NCBI GenBank assembly: GCA_021846695.1 | Contig: JAJZWN010000034.1 | Span: 1-13,254 of the forward strand | Length of the DNA: 13,254 nt | Direction of reading: 5' to 3' | From: Thermoplasmata archaeon | GTDB taxonomy: Archaea; Thermoplasmatota; Thermoplasmata; Thermoplasmatales; Thermoplasmataceae | Shown: positions 7,893-12,885 of the stretch, in pieces | How the letters are laid out: every line of letters starts with the position of its first letter | Numbering within the stretch: the stretch's first letter is position 1 | Program-made: the position numbers and the translations under genes | The notes under the pieces: model-generated | What the model was told of the DNA's origin: nothing | Databases searched by the model: none | Seen by the model: the letters and a program-made list of their open reading frames with translations, nothing else

Positions 7893-8956
7893 GGATATTT
7901 AATCCTGGACCTGAATATTCCCAGATCATTTCTTATCTATTAACAGGCAAATCAGCAAGGGAAATTGGAAGGATTATGGGATACAAGTCGGGAGGTACAG
8001 TATCCAAGAAAATTAAAAGGCTTATCAACCATGGATATTTAATAAACCATACGGGTCCTGACAACCGGTTTTATTCAATAACACTGAAAGGCTATTCTAT
8101 AATAGGCAATAAAAGGGAAGATAACTCCCCCACACAGTCAGGCAAAGTGGAAGCACTTACAGAAAACTCTGATAAGTTCTACCGGCTCCATGCACTTCAA
8201 ATTAAGTACTGGCTAAAAACACCACTTCCGGCAGAGAATATACACATAATTTCATTCAAGGACCATCCAACGCATTTAAGGAATCTAAGAAACCATTCCG
8301 ATTTAATAGTCGAATTTAAGGATTTCAACGTAACTGTTTCCACAAGGGCAATAAAGTTTACAAACCTCGAGGTAAGGATGCCCTATAAAGAGGTTAACGA
8401 TCCTCAAATCCTGTTAACAAAAGCCATGGCTCTAATTGAACCGGAAGTTGAGCATATAGAGTCACTTCTGTCAAAGCACATTCCAGGATTAAAATTACAA
8501 AGGCTGGCAAACAATGTCCTTGATGCTGTAGTAACCAGGGGTGAAATAGCAATTGAAAACGATGAACTGGCCATTAATGTGGGCAAAATCCAGAAAGATA
8601 CCGGGGAAAAGTTAAGAATTTATGATCCGGATGATGGCAAAATTTCCGAAATAGTTGACTTCAGCAAAGGCCCGGCAGAGTTTGAATCAGTACATCCAAA
8701 GAAATTAATTGAAAATCTGGAAATATATAAGCAATTTTTAGATGATTTGAATTCCGGAAAATTCTATGACAGAATCAATAAGATAGTAGAGGTGCAGGAG
8801 AAAACGATGCAGATCCAGGAAAAGCAGGAAGAAATCCAGAAGAACGCTTTTAGCCAGTTTGACGAAAGGATAAATGAGCACTTGAATTTAATGAACAATT
8901 TAGCAACCCAATTTTTCCATGCACTGGACGAATTAAAAAATTATATGATGAGGTGA
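7889..8956 (+). CDS. Winged-helix DNA-binding protein with C-terminal coiled coil (mobile-element type)
   Basis: About 355 aa. Residues 10-70 form a winged helix-turn-helix (SQIISYLLTGKSAREIGRIM, then GGTVSKKIKRLINHGYLI, then a wing RFYSITLKGYSII). A mixed alpha/beta middle domain (about 95-270) starts at FYRLHALQIKYWL and includes HSDLIVEFKDFNVTVSTRAIKF. Residues 280-345 are Gln/Glu/Lys-rich heptads (VEVQEKTMQIQEKQEEIQKN), a likely coiled coil for oligomerisation. The order winged helix, middle domain beginning 'RLHAL', then helical tail recalls plasmid replication-relaxation or regulator proteins, but exact family membership is not established. It follows the 78 aa gene with an ATGA overlap and has GAGGT upstream. 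The resolvase starts four bases after its stop. A DNA-binding role in element maintenance is inferred. Confidence 0.8.
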   Translation: MRIFNPGPEYSQIISYLLTGKSAREIGRIMGYKSGGTVSKKIKRLINHGYLINHTGPDNRFYSITLKGYSIIGNKREDNSPTQSGKVEALTENSDKFYRLHALQIKYWLKTPLPAENIHIISFKDHPTHLRNLRNHSDLIVEFKDFNVTVSTRAIKFTNLEVRMPYKEVNDPQILLTKAMALIEPEVEHIESLLSKHIPGLKLQRLANNVLDAVVTRGEIAIENDELAINVGKIQKDTGEKLRIYDPDDGKISEIVDFSKGPAEFESVHPKKLIENLEIYKQFLDDLNSGKFYDRINKIVEVQEKTMQIQEKQEEIQKNAFSQFDERINEHLNLMNNLATQFFHALDELKNYMMR

Positions 8957-8960
8957 AAAT

Positions 8961-9563
8961 ATGATTGTGGGTTTATATGCAAGGGTAAGCACGAAGGATA
9001 AGGAGCAGAATCCTGAAAACCAGCTGATCAGGTTAAGGGAATACTGCAATGCAAGGAAATGGAATTATAAAGAATATATCGATTTTGCATCCGGTTCAAA
9101 GAAAGACAGGCCAGGATTAAAGCAAATACTGGATGATCTGGACAAGCTTGATGGGATACTGGTTTTAAGATTGGATCGATTCGGAAGGTCCTTGCAAAAC
9201 CTGCTTGAATGCTTCAATATTATTAGATCTCAAGGAAAGTTCTTTGAAGCCATCGACCAGGGATTGAAAATCTCGGAGAAAAAGGATCCAATGAATGATT
9301 TTATGCTTGCCATTTTAGGTGCAGCTGCGGAATTTGAAAGGGAATTAATATCTGAAAGGGTAAAAGATGGCATGGCAAGGGCCATGAAGGAAAACAAAAA
9401 GATTGGACGGCCACGCATTTTAGACAAAAAGAATATAAGTGCTTCAAATATTATTAAATTAAGGGAAAGCGGAAAATCAATAAGGGAAATATCCCAAATT
9501 GTAGGGATAAAGAGGTCAACGGTATATGACATAATAAAATCGTCCGAAAAACCTATACGTTAA
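8961..9563 (+). CDS. Serine resolvase/invertase-family site-specific recombinase
   Basis: 200 aa, full length for a small serine recombinase. The N-terminal catalytic domain starts LYARVSTKDKEQNPENQ, with Arg8 and nucleophile Ser10. FASGSKKDRPGL supplies Arg50 and LRLDRFGRS supplies Asp72, Arg73 and Arg76, matching the active-site set of gamma-delta resolvase. AAAEFERELISERVKDGMA is the long dimerisation helix. KKIGRPRI leads into a C-terminal helix-turn-helix (GKSIREISQIVGIKRSTVYD). It should cut and rejoin DNA at paired sites, resolving cointegrates or dimers or inverting a segment. The Shine-Dalgarno AGGTGA at 8951-8956 overlaps the upstream stop, so translation is coupled. All catalytic residues are present and it should be active. 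Confidence 0.95.
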   Translation: MIVGLYARVSTKDKEQNPENQLIRLREYCNARKWNYKEYIDFASGSKKDRPGLKQILDDLDKLDGILVLRLDRFGRSLQNLLECFNIIRSQGKFFEAIDQGLKISEKKDPMNDFMLAILGAAAEFERELISERVKDGMARAMKENKKIGRPRILDKKNISASNIIKLRESGKSIREISQIVGIKRSTVYDIIKSSEKPIR

Positions 9564-9573
9564 AATCAATGAT

Positions 9574-9602
9574 TTCTTTATATATACCCTGGTACTTTTT
9601 TT
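9574..9602 (+). terminator. T-rich terminator after the resolvase operon
   Basis: Short T tracts from 9572 end in a run of seven T at 9596-9602, 33 bases after the resolvase stop. This suits archaeal U-tract termination. The palindrome at 9605-9632 lies just beyond. Confidence 0.4.
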
Positions 9603-9604
9603 AC

Positions 9605-9632
9605 TGTCCGGAAAAGAAATCTTTAACGGACA
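9605..9632. repeat. Hairpin-forming inverted repeat downstream of the resolvase
   Basis: The arms TGTCCG and CGGACA pair perfectly (six base pairs). They are followed inward by a symmetric 2x2 internal mismatch, then AAAG/CTTT (four base pairs), then an AAAT loop. The dyad is G+C-richer than its surroundings and sits 42 bases after the resolvase stop. It could be a recombination half-site pair, a terminator for - strand transcripts, or a protein-binding site. Confidence 0.5.
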
Positions 9633-9658
9633 CATCTAAGAATGTTTTCTACTCTAAT

Positions 9659-9868
9659 TCATACAACTTTACATTTTCTATATCTATACCAGTTAGTGTC
9701 TGTGGTAAAGCCGGCAACATTAGATAGAGGGACCGATATATTATTTCCTTCAGGCTCGCTCAGAGTAACTTCATTTTGGGAAACACGTACAATAGTTACG
9801 TACCTATTTTTTTCGCCTTTTAGCTGAAGCTTTATATCCTCCCCTTGATTTTCTATTAATTTTTTTTA
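9659..9868 (-). pseudogene. Broken duplicate of the 88 aa small gene at 11917-12183
   Basis: The - strand reads KKLIENQGEDIKLQLKGEKN, RYVTIVRVSQNEVTLSEPEG and ISVPLSNVAGFTTDTNWYR, clearly homologous to residues 25-83 of the intact copy. The N-terminal third is missing. Where the intact gene has Glu-Phe-Lys-Thr-Lys-Leu, this copy has Arg-Ile-stop-Lys-Lys-Leu (TAA at 9866-9868), and no start codon follows. Near the 3' end a one-base deletion shifts the frame past the original stop, so it reads on to a TGA at 9659-9661. Nucleotide similarity continues a little beyond the gene on its 3' side, so the duplication included flanking DNA. Confidence 0.8.
9762..9838. repeat. 77 bp near-identical direct repeat, left copy
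   Basis: From AGAGTAACTTCATTTTGGGA to the TTTATATC at its right end, this block differs from 12011-12087 at a single base. The adjoining roughly 80 bp on the left differ at about a quarter of positions, and the right flank is also clearly diverged. Both copies lie in the same orientation, 2,249 bp apart, inside the paralogous small genes. Confidence 0.85.
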
Positions 9869-9961
9869 AATCCGGATTTCTGCTTCAAGGTTCGTTGGCA
9901 ATCTTGGCAGCATGAATACTGCATTCGATTCCAGATATCCTTGTATGCATGTGCATCTCAT
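9866..9961 (-). other. Possible 31 aa reading frame abutting the broken duplicate
   Basis: An in-frame ATG at 9961 opens a short product that includes ESNAVFMLPRLPTNLEAEIR and stops exactly at the TAA that truncates the duplicate. The composition looks protein-like, but the sequence is unrelated to the N-terminus of the intact paralogue. It may be the scar of a recombination that replaced the 5' end of the duplicate, a fragment of another gene, or chance. A TATATATT lies just upstream, at slightly short spacing for a leaderless start. Confidence 0.25.
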
Positions 9962-10101
9962 ACTCCGAGAAATTAATATATACCCCCAATTCTCCACGAA
10001 ATCTTAATCCAAGTATGTAATAGACATACAGGGTATGGCAATAGTTTTGATGTCCACCCTATATATCAAGTCTTTTCTGAACGAATGAAACTTAATATCA
10101 T

Positions 10102-10563
10102 TCACTGCATATAAGTTCTAACTCTGCCTCTACTATTTACTAATAAATATATAGGTATAGCAAGTGAAACGATAAACGGGATAATAGTAATAATGAAAAT
10201 CATAGGATACGAGAATATTTTAAAAATGTTTGGTTCAATATTAGGTGGAAAAAACGGTAAAATGAATACATAAAGCGATAACATAACAACTAAAAGTATC
10301 CATAATGCAAGATTAGATTTCATATGTTTATGAGTGATTTTACTTTTTAAATAGTCTAAATAGAAAAAAATATCTAACGCTGCAAGTGCTACAAGTATAG
10401 CAGGCAGGATGCCGGTATAATAATTATATGAGAAGCTTATAATATTGCCTATAGAGCCAAGATAAAGTAATCTATAACTCACTATACTAATCATAAATAC
10501 CCAAATTATTGCAAAAATTCTTAGGTAATTGTTTATCTTTTTTATATTTTCTGACCTGTTCAT
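10102..10563 (-). CDS. Four-helix integral membrane protein (153 aa), second gene of the exported-protein pair
   Basis: Not recognised as a known family. Starts MNRSENIKKINNYLRIFAII. Four hydrophobic helices lie at about 13-33, 47-68, 83-105 and 117-141, with short basic connecting and terminal segments (DYLKSKITHKHMKSN between helices 2 and 3; NSRGRVRTYMQ at the end), so both ends are probably cytoplasmic. The ATG at 10563 is preferred over one 42 bases upstream because GGTGAT sits three bases before it, overlapping the TGA of the exported-protein gene. Tight coupling suggests a partner function: immunity protein, membrane receptor or accessory exporter for the upstream product. The immunity idea is inference from size, topology and position. 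Confidence 0.75.
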   Translation of the reverse strand: MNRSENIKKINNYLRIFAIIWVFMISIVSYRLLYLGSIGNIISFSYNYYTGILPAILVALAALDIFFYLDYLKSKITHKHMKSNLALWILLVVMLSLYVFILPFFPPNIEPNIFKIFSYPMIFIITIIPFIVSLAIPIYLLVNSRGRVRTYMQ

Positions 10564-10567
10564 AATA

Positions 10568-11578
10568 TCACCATGGTGGAGATACGCTTGGCCAAACACT
10601 GGCATGCGGTGCTAAACTTGTGATTTGCAGACCAGTACCCAGGGGTTCAGTTGTTAAAAATGGAAAATATAGCCATCCTCCTGAATATACCAGTTGACCA
10701 TTAAAATTATATGCCTGATTTGAGTGCGCGCCAAGTTCTCCATAGGCTCCTGTATCCCAAAAATCCCACCAATATCCCTCAGAGACGGCTATCTCGACAT
10801 ATGGAACAGTAGTATCCTGACTGGTGGTATGTAAATTTACAAAACTTGCCCACGAAAACGCAACAACCGCCCCCAATATTCCTGCAACGGCCGCTATGGC
10901 TGCAGAAGCAGCAAAAACAGCTCCTACTGCCAGTCCTGTAACACCCCCTATGAGTGTCATAAGATTGGTAAAGTCACCTGTTCCTATAGGACCCTGAAAA
11001 GTATCAGACGCATAGAATACCCATGCATTTCCCCATCCATATGATTGATGGTATGTCTCTGGGTCCACAGAGATTAATTTAGCGTTCTTGCCATTAATTA
11101 TATAAACCGAGTTGTTCCCTATATTCTTATTCACATTTTCACGATAAATTATCGATTTTATATTAAGGCTATTATCTGTTGTTTCGATATATTCTATATA
11201 GTTGGCTCCTACTAATGTTGTATTTTGATTTCTAGCACCTCGCGGCATTTTGCTGTTATTTATTGTCAATTGTAAATATATCTGATTATTGATTACAGCA
11301 TATTTTTCTGTGAAGTTTTTAATTGAGCTTCTATTTAATAATGAGGATTTCGACAAATTAACTGGCTTCCAATTTAAATTCCTGTTTTCAAAATTATTCT
11401 GTGCAAACCTGCTATTTATATTATTTATGGTACTGGCGTTCATTTCAAATTGTGGTAATATGTTATTAGTTGCTGTATTGTTTTGAGCTGTATGCATATT
11501 GTCCGTTGCAGGGACAAAGGCTATCATTACAAATACTGCTGCCATTAATACACCTGTTATTACCCTCTTTTTATTCAC
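10568..11578 (-). CDS. Exported protein with Gly/Ala-rich hydrophobic segment (candidate archaeocin precursor or surface protein)
   Basis: Not recognised as a known family. With the GTG start at 11578 the product is 336 aa and opens with a classic signal peptide: NKKR, then VITGVLMAAVFVMIAFVPA. An Asn/Thr-rich extracellular region with several N-x-S/T sites follows. A long hydrophobic stretch (about residues 204-243) contains the small-residue run LIGGVTGLAVGAVFAASAAI continuing into AAVAGILGAVVAFSW. The C-terminal 90 residues are aromatic and Gly-rich (GYWWDFWDTGAYG, YSGGWLYFPF, ending SVSPPW). The product has no Cys. An ATG at 11608 is in frame but lies within or just beyond a TATA-like run that would serve the GTG. 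The gene is coupled to the membrane protein downstream and flanked by direct repeats. Toxin, surface layer or adhesin roles are all possible. Confidence 0.75.
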   Translation of the reverse strand: MNKKRVITGVLMAAVFVMIAFVPATDNMHTAQNNTATNNILPQFEMNASTINNINSRFAQNNFENRNLNWKPVNLSKSSLLNRSSIKNFTEKYAVINNQIYLQLTINNSKMPRGARNQNTTLVGANYIEYIETTDNSLNIKSIIYRENVNKNIGNNSVYIINGKNAKLISVDPETYHQSYGWGNAWVFYASDTFQGPIGTGDFTNLMTLIGGVTGLAVGAVFAASAAIAAVAGILGAVVAFSWASFVNLHTTSQDTTVPYVEIAVSEGYWWDFWDTGAYGELGAHSNQAYNFNGQLVYSGGWLYFPFLTTEPLGTGLQITSLAPHASVWPSVSPPW

Positions 11579-11596
11579 AACGAAATTAACACATGA

Positions 11597-11605
11597 ATAT
11601 ATATA
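11597..11605 (-). promoter_or_regulatory. TATA box for the exported-protein gene
   Basis: TATATATA on the - strand is centred about 23 bases upstream of the GTG at 11578, giving a leaderless start there. If translation instead began at the ATG at 11608, the box would lie inside the coding region and a weaker A/T-rich run near 11635 would have to serve. Confidence 0.45.
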
Positions 11606-11608
11606 CAT

Positions 11609-11916
11609 ATTTCTGTAATAATACTAGTGAATAATTTATTATTTAATAATTTATCGGTTAATTTTTGTAATACAAACTATCCGTGCATCAGTATTTACTG
11701 GATTCGAATTCATATGAGAATTAAATGTTATAAAAACAGAGCAATTAATTTTGTGGTTTTACACAATATCTAGGTAATTTTTTTTTAATTATATTGTTCT
11801 GGTGCATTGCATTCTTTAAATATTGTAAAATGTGGTATTCAGGAAGGACTTCATTTCAAATTGTTAAACTTTTACCATATTTTAGAATATTTTTCTATTA
11901 TAATTCTATCAAAAAT
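11609..11916. other. A+T-rich intergenic region; no supported gene
   Basis: 308 bases with stops in all frames on the - strand and only an antisense shadow of the neighbouring gene on the + strand. It holds the putative promoter of the exported-protein gene at one end. At the other (about 11882-11916) is a short tail similar to sequence at 9638-9668 beside the broken duplicate. No RNA gene seen. Confidence 0.5.
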
Positions 11917-12183
11917 TTACATTTTCTTTTGTCTATACCAGTCAGTTTCGGTGGTAAAACCGGCTACATTTGATAGAGGAACTGAAATAACTTCTCCCCC
12001 TGGTTCACTTAGAGTAACTTCATTTTGGGAAACACGTACAATAGTTACGTACCTATTTTTTTCGCCTTTTAACTGAAGCTTTATATCTTTTCCCTGATTC
12101 TCTATTAATTTTGTTTTGAATTCAGATGGAGTGATCCAGGCACTTTTCTGAATTTCCCCAAATTTATTTCTATCAATTAACAT
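11917..12183 (-). CDS. Small beta-rich protein (88 aa), intact copy of a duplicated gene
   Basis: Not assigned to a family with confidence. MLIDRNKFGEIQKSAWITPS precedes a helix (EFKTKLIENQG) and then alternating strands (DIKLQLKGEK, RYVTIVRVSQ, NEVTLSEPGG, EVISVPLSNVAGFTTE). The pattern of an N-terminal helix followed by five short strands recalls small Sm-like or SH3-like barrels, as in RNA- or DNA-binding proteins; this is only a shape argument. A TATA-like run at 12206-12213 lies 26 bases before the ATG and there is no Shine-Dalgarno, so the mRNA is probably leaderless. A broken paralogue lies at 9659-9868. The gene is downstream of the winged-helix regulator on the same strand but has its own promoter. 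Confidence 0.75.
   Translation of the reverse strand: MLIDRNKFGEIQKSAWITPSEFKTKLIENQGKDIKLQLKGEKNRYVTIVRVSQNEVTLSEPGGEVISVPLSNVAGFTTETDWYRQKKM
12011..12087. repeat. 77 bp near-identical direct repeat, right copy
   Basis: Matches 9762-9838 with one mismatch (TTAACTGAAG here, TTAGCTGAAG there). It lies in the middle of the intact 88 aa gene, while the gene's sequence outside the block is much less similar to the broken copy. Confidence 0.85.
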
Positions 12184-12205
12184 ATACGAATATAGACATT
12201 TTCAC

Positions 12206-12213
12206 TATTTAAT
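12206..12213 (-). promoter_or_regulatory. TATA box for the 88 aa gene
   Basis: ATTAAATA on the - strand is centred 26 bases upstream of the ATG at 12183, the expected spacing for a leaderless archaeal transcript. Confidence 0.5.
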
Positions 12214-12270
12214 TATTGGTATATAGAATTTTAAAAGATAACCACAAAGTTACAATAAGTTTTAAAATTT

Positions 12271-12624
12271 TTATTTATCTAATTTGCTTCCACAATTTTT
12301 GCAATACTTTGCATCCTCATCATTTTTAGTACCGCATACAGGGCATATTTTGTATTGTCCACTGGACTTACTGTTTGTTATTTCATTGATATTTTTAAAT
12401 TGCTCAGCTATGGCATGTCCGTATTCTGTCAGGGAAATATAAATAATCCTTCTACCAATATATTTCTTCTCTGTACGAATGACGCCTTGTTCTTCCAATC
12501 TTATCACAGTGCTTTCCATAGTGCCTGTAGATGGGACTACTTTCAACAAATCAGTTTTCTTGACTTTATCATGATCTAATAAAAATATTAGTATTGATGG
12601 TGCGTACTTTCCAAGATTAGACAT
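12271..12624 (-). CDS. Winged-helix transcriptional regulator with C-terminal zinc ribbon
   Basis: 117 aa. Residues 1-85 form a MarR/PadR-like winged helix: helices (YAPSILIFLLDHDKVKKTDL), a recognition helix region (TGTMESTVIRLEEQGVI) and a wing (RRIIYISLTEYGHAIAEQF). A linker leads to a zinc ribbon, CPVCGTKNDEDAKYCKNCG, with two CxxC knuckles ten residues apart. This pairing is common in Thermoplasmatales-type archaea; the ribbon probably aids folding, DNA contact or protein contact. A GTG at 12639 is in frame but is part of the Shine-Dalgarno (AAAGGTGAT); the ATG at 12624, ten bases downstream of that site, is preferred. It is divergent from the RHH/integrase pair and upstream of the 88 aa gene, so it may control either. 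That is inference. Confidence 0.85.
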   Translation of the reverse strand: MSNLGKYAPSILIFLLDHDKVKKTDLLKVVPSTGTMESTVIRLEEQGVIRTEKKYIGRRIIYISLTEYGHAIAEQFKNINEITNSKSSGQYKICPVCGTKNDEDAKYCKNCGSKLDK

Positions 12625-12717
12625 ATCGATAAATATCACCTTTCATATATCTAAAATAGGAAACGGTATTTAAGTTAAACATATATTTCATATTTCAGCT
12701 TTCGAAAATAGAAATCA

Positions 12718-12725
12718 TTTATATG
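12718..12725 (+). promoter_or_regulatory. TATA box for the RHH-integrase pair
   Basis: TTTATATG preceded by a purine-rich BRE-like GAAATCA is centred 25 bases before the ATG at 12747. This is a near-consensus archaeal promoter for a leaderless transcript. It shares a 122-base divergent region with the regulator at 12624. Confidence 0.65.
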
Positions 12726-12746
12726 CAATTATATACTGTCTTTATC

Positions 12747-12878
12747 ATGAGAATTAAAAAAATGATAACCATAAGCCAGGAGAACTATGATTTTTTGAAA
12801 CAGCACCCTGAGATTAAACTTAGCGCGTTAGTAGAGAATGGCATAAATGAGTACCGTACTGTTATTAAGAACAGGTGA
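12747..12878 (+). CDS. Small ribbon-helix-helix-like protein (43 aa) upstream of the integrase
   Basis: MRIKKMITISQENYDFLKQH begins with a short basic strand (KKMITIS). A helix (ENYDFLKQHPEI) and a second helix (KLSALVENGINEYRTVI) follow, the strand-helix-helix layout of CopG/Arc-type DNA-binding proteins in a minimal form. The ATG is supported by the TATA box 25 bases upstream; a second ATG at residue 6 is less likely. Its stop lies inside the Shine-Dalgarno (AGGTGA at 12873-12878) of the integrase, which starts seven bases later. The two are therefore coupled, and the small protein may act as integrase regulator or excision factor. Family call from pattern only. Confidence 0.65.
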   Translation: MRIKKMITISQENYDFLKQHPEIKLSALVENGINEYRTVIKNR

Positions 12879-12885
12879 TAAATTC

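Noticed and set aside
7774..8156. CRISPR-like interpretation of the AAAGTGGAAGCA repeats
   Set aside because: Units are too short, spacings are irregular (72, 14 and 284 bases), and the copies lie inside reading frames.
8404..9532. - strand frames at 8404-8586 and 9230-9532
   Set aside because: Opposite the winged-helix gene and the resolvase, both strongly supported. No initiation signals.
8961..9563. IS607-type transposon (serine transposase)
   Set aside because: IS607 TnpA has an N-terminal MerR-like helix-turn-helix. This protein has its helix-turn-helix at the C-terminus, as in resolvases, and no TnpB partner is present.
11289..11486. + strand frame of 65 codons inside the exported-protein gene
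   Set aside because: Antisense shadow of the Asn-rich region; hydrophobic composition arises from complementing Asn/Lys codons.
11698..11715. GGATTCGAATTC resembling a tRNA T-loop
   Set aside because: No matching acceptor, D or anticodon stems can be folded around it.
9642..12076. Two similar + strand frames at 9642-9827 and 11807-12076
   Set aside because: Both are antisense shadows of the duplicated - strand small gene. The - strand frame has the promoter, the start and the protein-like pattern, and the shared antisense peptide follows from the DNA repeat.
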